This document shows positions 1 through 10,477 of a stretch of DNA of 64,000 nucleotides, piece by piece (the stretch's first letter is position 1; each line of letters opens with the position of its first letter). This DNA is from Fistularia commersonii (lineage: Eukaryota > Chordata > Actinopteri > Syngnathiformes > Fistulariidae): the NCBI GenBank assembly GCA_037954325.1, contig JBBMNZ010000001.1:17345258-17409257 (forward strand). Direction: 5' to 3'. The position numbers were made by a program, and so were the translations under genes. The notes beneath the pieces were generated by a model that was given only the letters and a program-made list of their open reading frames with translations, searched no databases and was not told the origin of the DNA.

Positions 1-548
1 ATTCCCTCTGTGTCACCGGTGTCACTGACAATCCCGCTCTCGCTTTCCGACCGTCGGCTGCTGCCTCTACTCCACTCCTGCCTCCCCCCCTCTTCTTCAT
101 TGCCTCTGCTGCCGCCTCCTCGCCCACTTGCCATCACACCGCCGAGCAGGTCCGGCAGTGACTCCATGGAGGAGAACGTTGAGTCCTTGCTCAAGCTCTT
201 CAGGAGTAAATTCGGTTTCCCAACTTTGGTGGAAATGTTGGGGTTATGCGGGAACAAGTCCACGCTGTGTAGACTGTAGACCTGCCACACCTGGGCGCCC
301 GGAGGGAAGGGCTGTGATGTCACACACGAAGCCCCGCCTACCCAGCTGGTTTGGATCCCGCCGGGCTGCGGCTCCGTCTCCGTCGGCAGGTTCTGCGTCA
401 AGTCAGGCTCCTCCAGCGGTTCAGCGATGGTCATGTCTGTCTCGTCCCATTCCCATGAGTCATCTGGGAGCGGAACGGGAGCTCTGGCGGGTGGAGGGCT
501 GGGCTGATGGAGGTCGACGAGACCCGGGTCCAGAAAGTTCCCCGGAAC
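1..548 (-). CDS. akap6: akap6 exon H, start of the large unstructured scaffold exon (partial)
   Basis: The exon starts after TTGCGCTGTAG and continues off the left edge (182 codons and two bases). It opens VPGNFLDPGLVDLHQPSP. About residue 30 it has DDSWEWDETDM, near residue 84 QVYSLHSVDLF, then LLLKSLSKDSTFSSMESL and PDLLGG, and at the edge SESESGIVSDTGDTEG. Each block has a recalled counterpart, in order, in mammalian AKAP6 (DPGLMDLN, EWDE-DI, QVYSLHNVEL, SLSKDSSFSS, SLPDLLGG, SESGIVSEGDTE). Between the blocks the sequence diverges, with a Gly/Arg/Glu-rich insert before the last one. This is likely the first part of a very long exon, but its end is not visible. Confidence 0.93.
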
Positions 549-573
549 CTACAGCGCAAGTGTAACAACCAGG

Positions 574-602
574 AAATAAATAAATAAATAAATAAATAAA
601 TA
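574..602 (+). repeat. (AAAT)n microsatellite
   Basis: About seven uninterrupted tetranucleotide units. On the gene's sense strand this is (ATTT)n, 25 to 53 nt before the acceptor of exon H. Confidence 0.95.
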
Positions 603-2326
603 CTCAGTGACTTTCAGGAAAAGCTTGCAGGTTTGATTCCTTAAGAATGTAAGAACTTTGGGTTATTTGATTGAACTGTTGGGAAAATAAAGGAAATACT
701 CTTTTTACAAAAAATAGAAAAAAGAAATGGAGTGAACTGTAGGTGAACTGAGGCATCCCTGCAGCTCAGAATAGTGGGAATTAAAAGATGGCACTGAAAT
801 AGAAATATGTTTGTTATTTTTTAAATATTTTTATTTTTGACTGAAACACAAAGTCTTTTTTCAGTGGAACCAAAGACAAACTTTGGTTGGAAAAGAAAGC
901 AGGAATGAAATAATCTGAAGTTTCAGAGCTGAAAGAGCCATTTTTAGACTTTATCTTGAACAAATTGGTGTGTGTTTGTAAATAATGTAAAATTCAAACA
1001 CATTAAACTCAAAGGTTCTTTAACAGTTTGAGCCTGGAAATATCTACAAAAGTATTAGAGGGAAATTTGAAATTGAACTGAAAATCCATCTCAAATTTCC
1101 TTTCCATTTGGGCTTTTTTTCTTTAATGCCTCGAAGTCATGAAAAAAAACAAGCAACAAGGTTAAAAATGTTGGGAAATTCAGATGTTTGTCAAAAACTG
1201 TAGAACATATTTCCAAAAATACCACAAGTCTGCCTGACTTCTTTTTCTTTTCTTAACAATTTCTTGAGAAAAAAAATAAAATTTAGAGGTGATGGGTTAT
1301 TCAAAGCTTGACTTGATGTTGGGAAACTCCTGCTTTCGCTTCAGGAGCTGAAGCCAGGGCTCGTTGATAAAAATACAAGACAGAGAAAGAGAAAACGTCA
1401 ATCCAGACATTTATGAGTGGAAGATCGATGACTTTAAAATTGATCTTGGAGTCGAGGTCTGCCACCCACAGCTGTTTACCTTTTCCTAAATGCCAGGCTG
1501 CAACTTGAGCTTCTCCTGGTTTGTGAGGTTTGACGTTCTTTACATTGATTTTCATTTGATTTCCTGTTAATTTTCAGCTGATTTCCGGTTAATTCTGAAG
1601 CAAATCAGGTCATTTCCTGTTCATTCTCAGACTATTTCCTGCTGATCCCCTGCCCTGCTTTTCCCCAACACTGGAAATCTATAATGACAAGACATCTCTT
1701 CAGATGCAAAGCGTCTGCCTCGTTAAAATAACAAACAAAAAAAACAAAAACAAAACAATAACAGAAGTGTAAAAACCAGTTGCTCCAGAACATCAACACA
1801 ATTTCTCCCGTCGCACTAACAAAAACATGAATAATTCTGAGAAGAAGAAGAAAAGCCTAAAGTAAATACGGAGTGGGAAACGATTTAATGTAAAAACAGA
1901 GTTCTTTCATCCACTGACTTCATTACACAAACTGCTTGTCTCGTTAATACGTGTGTGTGTGTGTGTGTATGAGTGCGCGCGCATGTAAGATTATAGAGGT
2001 GCTGTTGAAAAAAGGTCCTTCAGTAAATAATCCAATCAAATGCAGTTTCTAATGACACAAAATATTAAGATCTGCAGTTTGGGTCAGTTTGCAGTTGAAT
2101 TGATTTTACGTTATCCTCCTTTCAGACTTAAATTCCTTCCTTAAAGTTTATTTTTGGTTGAATTTCAGATAAATTCCAGCTGATTTGGAGTTGGGAAGAC
2201 ATTGACATTTAACTTCTAATTAAGAAAAAAATTACTTTGAATTTTCATTGAATTTCTTGCCTATTTTCATTTTTCTAAACCATGTTTACACCCCTTTCAT
2301 TCCTGGTGTTTACCCATGTCGGTGCT

Positions 2327-2330
<4 letters not shown>

Positions 2331-2370
<40 letters not shown>

Positions 2371-2374
2371 TGTA

Positions 2375-2420
<46 letters not shown>

Positions 2421-2440
2421 AGACAGAGAGAGAGAGAGAG
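2331..2440 (+). repeat. Compound (TG)n-(TG)n-(GA)n microsatellite
   Basis: Two TG runs (2331-2368 and 2380-2417), separated by a short interruption, pass into a GA run (about 2426-2440). Confidence 0.95.
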
Positions 2441-2534
2441 AAAGTGGGAGTGCATGTGTCTGTGTGTTTGATTTTAGGCGAATGCAGTAAACTTTTTCCC
2501 ATTAGCTTCACTTTGACTGCTCCCATTTGTTAGC

Positions 2535-2735
2535 TTAGCATGCGGCGGGAGCCCAAGGAGAGGCGGCTGTGAGGCCCGGCGGGTGATTATTCATCGGGTC
2601 CTGGACGGCGGATGGTGCTCGGCCTGTCAGCGGGGCCAGGAGCCGCCGCCGGCCCCATGATGAGGGGACGCCGTGAGCGAACAGATAAATCACCGGCTGT
2701 TTTGAATGAAACGGAAAGACGAAACGCTTTTAGGA
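2535..2735. promoter_or_regulatory. GC-rich intronic block, candidate conserved element
   Basis: About 200 bp of complex, GC-rich sequence with several CpGs in an otherwise AT-rich intron. It includes a GTGATTATTCATCGGG motif and a run of GCCGCCGCCGGCCCC. There is no convincing open frame and no resemblance to a repeat family. Function is inferred only from composition. Confidence 0.25.
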
Positions 2736-4239
2736 CCACGGGAAAATGTGGTTCTTAAAAAGAGATGAACGCCCTTTCACTTTCTTTTAGATTGGAAGTG
2801 GACACAACCGACATCGTCCCCATGATCAATTCCGCTGGATCAATATCTGAACTCCTAATCAACGGGTGTCAGCAAAATATGATTATTACGATGATTAAAA
2901 TGGCGCAGGGGTCAGAGCGGTCGTCCTTGGAACCGAACATTCCTGGTTCGATTCCTGAGTTTCTCCTAGCCTGCTGAAGAGTTGTTGAGCAAGAAACTGA
3001 ACCCCTAACTGCAACCCTGACAGTGTTCCTCAGCCTCCTTCTACTCATGGTTCATCCAAAATGGGTTAAATACAGGGGTCTAATTTTGCTGATGTTGTGA
3101 TCTATGTAGAACTTTATGTTTAAGGCATTTCTTCCAAAGAGCAAAACAGGAAATTCACATCGATCTATCAATGAAAGAAGTACATCCATATTCATCATAA
3201 GAGCAATGTGGTTTTATAGTTCTGACAATGCTAAGTTTAAGTGCTTTTAAAATCGGAGGGATCTTGAATGACCCCCAGAGAGATGTCGAGGTAGAAATTG
3301 ACCAATCAGACGCTCCGATCCTTTTCAGCTCTGACCCTTTCTGACATGAGGTGAGACAGTGGGTTTTCTTTCAAGTTTTTTGGATAAAAGACTGATTTCT
3401 CTCTATTACAAGTTGAAAACAAAGTGTTTGACTCTGCTTCTGTTGGTTCTCTATTCTGGAATGTCCTCCTCTCTTTTGTTCATTTCGATTGTTTTCTAGC
3501 CAATTCTGTTTGGTTCCATTCTACCTTGTTTATGGAACACAGTAAACACATATTTATCCAAAGGGTTCTGTCACTGATACGAAAACAATTACACACAATT
3601 TAAAACACACATACATACGCTCACATGCATGCACGCACGCACAGGAAGGACAATCGCTTCATCACGGCGCTCCAGTGTTCATTTATAAGCTTTACTTCTC
3701 CTCCATCTCCAGTCCCCACTGAAATTACTCTCCAGCCGGGCGGCAAGGAGGTCAGGGAGGCTGGCCTTGCCATTTTTCTTCTCTTCCTCCACCCTGCACA
3801 CGCACGTGTCAATGTGAGTCTGACTGTGTATGTGTGTGCGCGTCTGTGTGTGCGTGTGTGTGTTTGTGTTGTTCTAAAACGAACCATCGGGTGTTAAAAC
3901 TCGTTCGGACATGATCAACTTGGTTAAGTTGCTCTACGTGTGTTTTAATATGTGGAGGGGCTTCATCAAACGCACAAACACAGACGACCACCTTCATTCA
4001 TAATTTTTTTGTTCTTTGGTTTGTTTGTATTTTTTTGATTTCCTTGAAATTCACACTGGAAAAAAAGTGTATCCAGACACTGCAAGAAATCAGTTAAAAC
4101 CAGCCGGAATATAAAACAAAACACACATGCAAAGATATCATGTACAAAATGAATGAAGGAAAAGAAAAAAGAAACATTCGAAGCGTTTGATTAAAAAAAG
4201 CAGAAATTGACCAGTGACATCACTGGTTAGGTGACTGAC

Positions 4240-4392
4240 CTGTGTCTCTCCCAGCTCCTTCTTCAGTCGGTTCTGCCACTGCAGCGCCTGCATCACGATG
4301 GCGTCCCAGCGGCGCTCCAGGTTGATGGACAGAAGCTGCAGGGCTTCACGCTGCTGCTCAGCCTCAGGGCCCACTTCTGCCAGGGGGCCCGC
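4240..4392 (-). CDS. akap6: akap6 exon G, last helix of spectrin-like repeat 3
   Basis: This is a 153-nt exon (51 codons, phase 0/0) with acceptor TCGGATGCAG and donor CAG|GTCAGT. It reads AGPLAEVGPEAEQQREAL, then QLLSINLERRWDAIVMQALQ, then WQNRLKKELGETQ. The LERRWDAIVMQA-QWQ-RL-K core is the most diagnostic AKAP6 stretch in the window. It forms the final helix of the repeat that in mammals binds nesprin-1alpha at the nuclear envelope. The first 17 residues replace a different mammalian sequence and look like a lineage-specific loop. An ATG just upstream lies within the acceptor region and is not a start. Confidence 0.93.
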
Positions 4393-5116
4393 CTGCATCC
4401 GAGGGACATATAATCGATTAATTTAGACCATTTAATTTCTGAATCACAGAACAAAAGAAAACACAAACTGGAAGATTACCTGTTTCAGTTCAAATGATTC
4501 TTACTTTTATTGAATTCTGTTCTGCTTTATTTTGTTGATGATGAGTTGATGTGTGTGTTTGTCTCAGACATGTTGATGCAGCCTCAGAGTGGCACAGGCC
4601 AGTATCTCTCTGAGACGGTCTCAAGACCGGACAAATGCAGAGGGTTGTGTCAGGAAGGGCATCCGGCGCAAAAAACAAATATGCGAATCAAACCAAGGAA
4701 TCTCATATCGGATCGGTCGAGGCCAAGGTTAACAACGACCGCCATTGGTGGCAATAACCTACAGGGTACCACTAGAAATCGGGCTACTGTGGGTTGAAGA
4801 AGGAGAGGAGGAAGTTGTGTTCGGAAGCAGAGAGAGAAGAGGAAAGGCAAGAGTCTGAAACTGAGAGCAGGGACTTTTAGTATTGGGATGATAACAGGAA
4901 AAGGTTGAGAGTCGGTTGACATGATGCAGAGAAGTGAGGTGGAGACCAGGTGGAAAGGAAGTAAGGCTAGAAGCTTAGGAGCAGGTTTTAAGTTGTACTA
5001 TCACGGTAATAACAGGAAGAGAAATGGATGTGAAAAGAATATCAGATAGACTTATGAGTCTGAAACCGGAAATTGAAGTTGTGATGCTCAGTGTTGTTAG
5101 TGTCTATGCCCCATAA

Positions 5117-5371
5117 GTGGGATGTGAGTTAAAGGAGAAGTTCTGGAATGAGTTAGATGAAGTGATGCAGAATATACCTAGAGATGTGAGAGTGGTAATT
5201 GGTGCAGACTTCAATGGACAGGTTGGTGCAGGCAGTAGTGGTGATGAAGAAGTGATGGGCAGGTTAGGTGTGCAGGATAGGAATGCAGAGGGCCAGACGG
5301 TGGTAGACTTTCAAAAAAGGATGGAAATGGCTGTAGTGAATACTTTTTTTCCACAAAAGAATGGAATATAG
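5117..5371 (+). pseudogene. LINE endonuclease fragment
   Basis: Eighty-four codons of an apurinic-type endonuclease domain. VVIGADFNGQVG is the catalytic Asp-Asn loop. The reading frame ends after FFPQKNGI, where a small deletion and shift separate it from the continuing THR-rich region in another frame. Confidence 0.75.
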
Positions 5372-6292
5372 GGTAACTTATGAGAGCGGAGGTAGGAGCA
5401 CGCAGTTAGACAACATCTTGTATAGATGAGGTAATCTGAAGGAGATCGGTTACTGCAAAGTAGGTATAGGTGAGAGTCTAATCAAACAGCATAGGATAGT
5501 GGTTTGTGGGATGATTCCGGTGACAAGGAAGATCCAGATGACAAAGGCAGAGCAGAGGGCAAAGTGGTGGAAGGTGAAAAGGGAGGAGTGTTTTATGGTT
5601 TTCAGGGAGAAGTTGAGAAAGGCTCTGGGTGATCAGGGAGAGCTACCAGATGACTGGACAACTACAGCTGATGTGATCAGGGAGATAGGTCGGAGAGTAC
5701 TTGGCGTGTTGTCTGGAAGGAAAAGTAGATAAGGAGACTTGGTGACGGAATGCGGAAGTGCAGGAATATATACAGAGAAAGCGGTTAGCAAAGAAAAAGT
5801 GGGACACTGAGTGAACTGAAGAGAACAGAAATGAGTACAGGAAGACACAACGTAAGGTAAAGATAGAAGTAGCAATGGTAAAACAAAGGGCATACAATGA
5901 CTTGTATGCTCGGTTGGACAGTAAGGAGGGAGAGAATGATTTATACAGGTTGGCAAAACACAGAGATAGAGATGGAAAGGATGTACAGTGGGTCCAAGTG
6001 ATTGAGGATAGAGAGAAAAATGTATTGACAGATGCGAGAAGAGTGATGGGAAGATGGAAAGACTACTCTGAAGAGCTCATGAATGAGGAAAATGAAAGGG
6101 GGTAGAAGAGGTGACTATTGTATATCACAAAGTAGCAGAGATTAGTAAAAGTGAGGAAGGTATTGAAGAGGATGAAGAGTGGAAAGGCAGTTGCTCCTGA
6201 TGATGTACCTGTGGATGTATGGTAGTGTTGAAGAGAGGCAGCAGTAGAGTTTTTTTGCTAGATTATTCAACAGGATCTTAGAGAGTGAAAAG

Positions 6293-6994
6293 ATGCCTAA
6301 GGGATGGAGAAGAAGTGTGATGGTGCGCATTTTTAAGAATAAGGGGGATGGGCACAAGTGCGGTAACTATAGAGGGATAAAGTTGATGAGCCATACAATG
6401 AAGTTCTGGAAAAGAGTAGTGGAAACTAGACTGACAGCAGAAGTCAGCATTTGTGAGCAGCAATATGGCTTCATCCCTAGAAAGAGTACTACCGATGCAG
6501 TATTTGCTTATAGAATGCTAATAGATAAGTACAGAGAAGGTCAGAGGGAGCTGCATTGCACTTTTGTAGACCTGTAAAAAGCATACAACAGGGTGCAGAG
6601 AGAGGAACTCTGGTATTGTATGAGGAAGTCTGGAGTGGCAGAGAAGTAATTTATAATGATGCAGGGCATATATGCTAGCTGTGAGACAGTAGTGAGGTGT
6701 GCTGTAGGTGAAACAGAGAAATTCAAGGTGGAGGTGGGACTTCATCAGGGATCACTGAGCCCCTTGTTTGCAGTGGTGTTGGGCAGACTGACAGATGAGG
6801 TTAGACAGGAATCTCCATGGACTATGATGTTTGCAGATGACATTGTGATCTGTAGTGATAGCAGGAAACGGGTTGAGGAAAATCTTGAGAGGTGGCGGTA
6901 TGCTCTGGAAAGTAGAGGAAAGAAGGTTGGTTGCAGCAAGACAGAATATATGTGGGTGAATGAGAGTAACCCGGGTGGAATGGTGATGCTATAG
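6293..6994 (+). pseudogene. LINE reverse transcriptase fragments
   Basis: Two blocks of one reverse transcriptase domain. The first (6293-6577) runs from MPKGWRRSVMVRIFKNKGDG to ELHCTFVDL and stops where the family continues with an acidic catalytic motif. The second (6656-6994) holds VRCAVGETEKFKVEVGLHQG and MMFADDIVICSDS, whose FADD is the catalytic pair. A stop and a shift separate the blocks. Confidence 0.85.
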
Positions 6995-7842
6995 GGGGTG
7001 ATAATTAAGAAGTTGGAGGACTTTAAGTACTTCGAGTCCAGAGCTACAGAGAATGTGGAAAAGAGGTAAAGAAAAGGGCTCAAGCAGGTTGGAATGGGTG
7101 GAGGTCAGTGTCAGGGGTACTATGTGATAGAAGACTATCAGCCAGACTGAATGGAAAGGTGTACAAGACAGAGGTGAGACCAGTGATGCTGTATGGCCTA
7201 GAAACAGTTACAATGTCAAAAAGACAGGAAGTAGAGCTAGAGATTGCAGAGATGAAGATGTTGAGGTTCTCAAGGATGGAATGACAAGGATGGATAGGAT
7301 CAGGAACGAGTCCATCAGAGGGACAGCACATGTTAGATGTTTTGGAAGGAAAGTCTGAGAAGCCAGACTGAGATGGTTTGGTCATGTACAGAGGAGGGAT
7401 AATGAATATATTGGTCGACGGATGCTGGTAGTTCAGCTGCCAGACAGGAGATATAGAGGATGACCAAGGAGAAGATTTATGGACGTAGTGAGGGAGGATA
7501 TGAACTTAGTTGGTGTGAGAGAGGGTAGGAGAATGCAGAGAAAAGATGGAGAAGTTTGATTTGCTGTGGCAAACCCTGAAGCCAAAAGGAAGTTTCTCTC
7601 AGACATTTAGGATATAACGTTTTCCAATTATTACGATTATTAAGTAGTGATATGGTAGTGCTAGTATTGGTCACAGGGATAGTGATTGTTTTTTTCTGTT
7701 TATAATAATATGACAAGAGAAGAACACATTTAAAAATGTACATTTAAAAACGTGCTTTTAAGTAATAAAGAATTTGTGGCCATTCGGGAGGTCAGGTGAT
7801 TGGCTGTGATTGGCCGTGGGTTGCAATGATGTCATCAGTCAC

Positions 7843-7926
7843 CTGACTCTGCTGCAGCAGCTTCTGACACAGTTTGAGGACAGAAGACACCCCTCTTCGT
7901 CGAGCCCGAACGTCCGAACACAGAGC
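7843..7926 (-). CDS. akap6: akap6 exon F, middle helix of spectrin-like repeat 3
   Basis: This is an 84-nt exon (28 codons, phase 0/0) reading ALCSDVRARRRGVSSVLK then LCQKLLQQSQ. The acceptor CCTCCAG closes an exceptionally long pyrimidine tract, and the donor is CAG|GTGACT. The RRRGV(S/A)S(V/I)L(K/R)LCQ core aligns with mammalian AKAP6 without a gap. The exon joins LFK of exon E and AGPLAEVG of exon G. It is small and frame-neutral, so skipping would remove one helix of the repeat without shifting the frame. Confidence 0.9.
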
Positions 7927-8160
7927 CTGGAGGAGGAGGAGGAGGACGGGAGGAAGAGGAAAAGTACGTTGAGGGGAGAGAAGAGGAGGAGGGATGAGGA
8001 AGAGGAGGAGGAGAAGGAGAGGAAGGAGAATGACAAGGAGGAAGCAGAAGGATTTTTGAGAAAGAGAGGAAGATGAATACAAGGATGGAGAAGGTTCAAG
8101 AGCAGGGGGAGAGAGTGGAATGATGAGGATGAGAAAAGGAGAATAAGGAGTAGAAGAAGA
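7927..8160 (-). promoter_or_regulatory. Very long intronic polypyrimidine tract before exon F
   Basis: On the sense strand nearly every base from the acceptor of exon F back to about 8160 is C or T, with CTCCTCCTC-type runs next to the AG. This is roughly ten times the usual pyrimidine tract. Tracts of this kind bind U2AF65 and PTBP1. A role in regulating exon F is inferred, not shown. Confidence 0.55.
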
Positions 8161-8890
8161 GAATAACATGGGGAGAAGGAGTTGAGAAAAAAATCAGTCA
8201 AAAACAAAAATTCAGTACACTGCATTCCTTCTTTCCTTTCTTATTTCCTTCTTCCCTTCCTTCTGTCTTTCTAATTACAGATAATTCAAATCACCCAAAA
8301 TGAACATTTTTACATGAATCCATTGTTCCAGTTTTGAGGAAATCCGTTCTGGGAAAAAGACAGGATGTGATTTAAAAATCATCAATAAATGATAAGAAAT
8401 GATTGATGAAGCAGAATCTGAGTGAAATGAATATCAATAACAGAATGTCTCTTCTTCTCCTCCTCTCTCTCCCTCCCCTCATCCTCAGCCTCCATTCTTC
8501 CTACCCGCTCTAACTTTTCTAGAAAACTCTAATTGACTACTTTCATTTTTCTTCCTCTCTTTATAATCATAAAGTCAAATGAAGCTTCAGGAATAAATGA
8601 CACTCTTTGTCAAACCGGACGGACGGCGGCTATTAAACATCAGTGTGTGATCAGCCTCTGCGTGCAAAGGTCAGCATGCGCACGTGCTGGCGTGTGTGCA
8701 AACATATGCATGTATTAGTGTGTGTGTGTGTGTGTGCGTGTGTGGTTGTGTGTGAGAAACAAAAGGAGAAACACGTCCAAGCTCCGAACTGTTTATGCTA
8801 ATCCTGCTCGCTCGCCCACAAGCACTTCCTTTACATTTTCCTTTACATTTTTCCAATAAATATTAAACACCATTACAATGAAATGGGATT

Positions 8891-8952
<62 letters not shown>
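8891..8952 (+). repeat. Compound (TC)n(AC)n microsatellite
   Basis: Twelve TC units pass directly into about nineteen AC units, followed by an interrupted AC stretch. The same compound form recurs at 34376-34432 and, in complement, at 62825-62881. Confidence 0.97.
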
Positions 8953-8960
<8 letters not shown>

Positions 8961-9891
8961 ACACGCTTGTCTAAACAGCAGACGTGGAAGCAGAATAAGG
9001 CCGACAGGATCAGGGCGACCGTCTGCAGGTAAATTTATTCAGAGCAGGAGGTGTGCGTTACGGGGATGGAGGGGGGGTTGAGGGGGGAGAACGGGGGAAG
9101 GAGGAGAGACGTCAGGACAACAAAACGACAAATAACTGTGGCGGATAAGAACCAAGAAGGGAGACGTTTTAACCTCCTGAGACCTAAGCTTTGGTCAGGC
9201 ATTTTTTACGATTCCTAGCAGCTTGCAGGTTCAAAGTGTCAGAAAGAGAGACGTCCTCATGTGGGGACAACAGGTTTATTCCATCATAATTTACTAACTA
9301 TAATGAGAATATTTGTTCTGCGGCCCTCTGTTTTGTCATCTCTGACCAGCATGGGGTTTGTGGATTGATTGAATCCTCCTGTCCTCAAACAGGGATTTCC
9401 TAACTAGCGGCGTTGCATCTTGGTAGAACTGCTGTTTGATTCACATTTGAATAAATATATAACTACAAATGTTGCAATTTTTTAATCAACACTCTCCCCT
9501 TTCATTCCTTCTCTCTCACTCCCCCTTTCTCTCTCCCTCTCTCAGGCCGTTCGAGCCTGACTGGGCTTGTATTAACTCAGAGGGTCTCAAATATTTGCTG
9601 AAAACCTCCCTTCCAAAATAAATGGATGAGGATGAAAGAGCTGAAGGAGGACAAGAGGGAGAAGGAGGAGGGGGTGGATGAAAGGATGAGTGGAGGATGA
9701 AGGGGGAAGAGAAGACATGTAGGCAGTGCTTTTGGTAGAAAGAAAAGCAAGGAATGAAGGAGAGCGGATGAAAGCTTTTTCAGTGGATTCAGTTTGTTCG
9801 ACTGTTTGCAGATGATGTGAGCGTCTCTCTTCACGAATGCCAGACTTTAAAACACACAGTTTAAATGAGAGGAGGGAACATATCGATCGTT

Positions 9892-9916
9892 TTTTTTTTT
9901 TTTTTTTTTTTTTTTT
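9892..9916 (+). repeat. Poly-T tract
   Basis: An uninterrupted run of about 25 T. It could be the poly-A tail of a minus-strand retroposed sequence, but no element is recognisable next to it. Confidence 0.9.
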
Positions 9917-10149
9917 GTGAGATGGCAACAAATGTGTTAAATTAATCCTAAATTCTCATTTAGAGATACTTCTACAGCCAAGCTTCGGGAAATTTCTCCC
10001 ATAATTTTGACAAAGTCCTTTCTTCATTTCAATCTTTGCTTTTTTTTTTTTTTTTCAAATTTATAGTATATTTGTGGATCAGTTATTCTTTTGCAGCAGG
10101 GTGAATTCTTGAAGGTGGGTGGATCACTACTCCGTTGGAAAATCTGCTA

Positions 10150-10477
10150 CATTTCCTGCACTCAGGCTTGCCGTGATGCTGGAGCCTATCCCAGTTGTCA
10201 TCGGGCGTGAGGCAGGATTCACCCTGGACTGGTTGCAGGGCCACATATAGAGACAAACAACCACTCACTCTCTCATTTATACATCTGGACAATTTTCCAA
10301 TTAACTTACTGCATGTCTTTTGGATTGTGCGAGGAAACCGTAGAAACCGGGATGAAACCCACACAGAAATGTGGAGAACATGGGAACTCCACACAGAAAG
10401 GCCCCCGTTGGAATCGAACCAGGGACATTCTTGCTTTGAGACGGAAGCACTGACCACTCCTACACCATGCTGCTTTA
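10150..10477 (-). mobile_element. tRNA-derived SINE (V-SINE/DANA-like body)
   Basis: Read on the minus strand, the head has a pol III A-box-like TGGTCAGTGCTT (10446-10456) and a B box GGTTCGATTCC (10410-10420). The conserved fish SINE body follows, in decayed form (CTTTCTGTGTGGAGTTCCCA, GGTTTCATCCCGG, AAAGACATGCAGT). It continues through the TTGTTTGTCTCTATATG segment to CTGGGATAGGCTCCAGC near 10165. Family naming is tentative and from memory. Decayed pieces of the same body appear at 11835-11965, 28400-28500 and 42195-42330. Confidence 0.75.

Larger units (their letters stand above)
549..4239 (-). other. akap6 intron H/G
   Basis: Intron of 3.7 kb with no gene. It holds an (ATTT)n tract close to the acceptor (574-602), AT-rich sequence with a decayed TTTCCTG-TTAATTTTCAG phrase (about 1555-1660), TG tracts at 1950-1968 and 2331-2417, a GC-rich block at 2535-2735, and short CA/TG-rich stretches at 3601-3640 and 3825-3868. 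The remainder shows no recognised feature. Confidence 0.85.
4560..7622 (+). mobile_element. RTE-type LINE, nearly full length, decayed
   Basis: A non-LTR retrotransposon of the teleost RTE-like (Expander/BovB-type) group, on the strand opposite akap6. The 5' part (4560-4800) has the family's GGGCATCCGGCGCAAAA and GATCGGTCGAGGC phrases. An endonuclease segment near 5117-5371 includes IGADFNGQVG. The reverse transcriptase lies at about 6290-6990, with NYRGIKLMSHT, EQQYGFIPRKSTTDA, VGLHQGS and the catalytic FADDIVICSDS. The C-terminal LRWFGHV- and MDVVRED-type motifs are out of frame with one another. Many stops and shifts break the coding region (for example around 5110, 5370, 5730, 6105, 6577 and 6993), so it is inactive. 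A second, 5'-truncated copy lies at about 35850-36216. Confidence 0.85.
4393..7842 (-). other. akap6 intron G/F
   Basis: Intron of 3.45 kb, almost filled by a decayed RTE-type LINE in the opposite orientation (about 4560-7620). The flanks are short unique AT-rich sequence. Confidence 0.85.

Noticed and set aside
4240..4392. Assignment of the spectrin-like exons to nesprin, dystrophin or another large spectrin-repeat protein
   Set aside because: The RRRGV-S-L-LCQ, LERRWDAIVMQA and downstream YSLH/SLSKDS/SLPDLLGG blocks together fit AKAP6. Nesprins and dystrophin have no such disordered Ser-rich exon after the repeats.
7810..8076. Plus-strand Glu/Arg-rich frame overlapping exon F
   Set aside because: It is the complement of the exon's pyrimidine tract. 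The minus-strand exon with matching splice phases explains the region.
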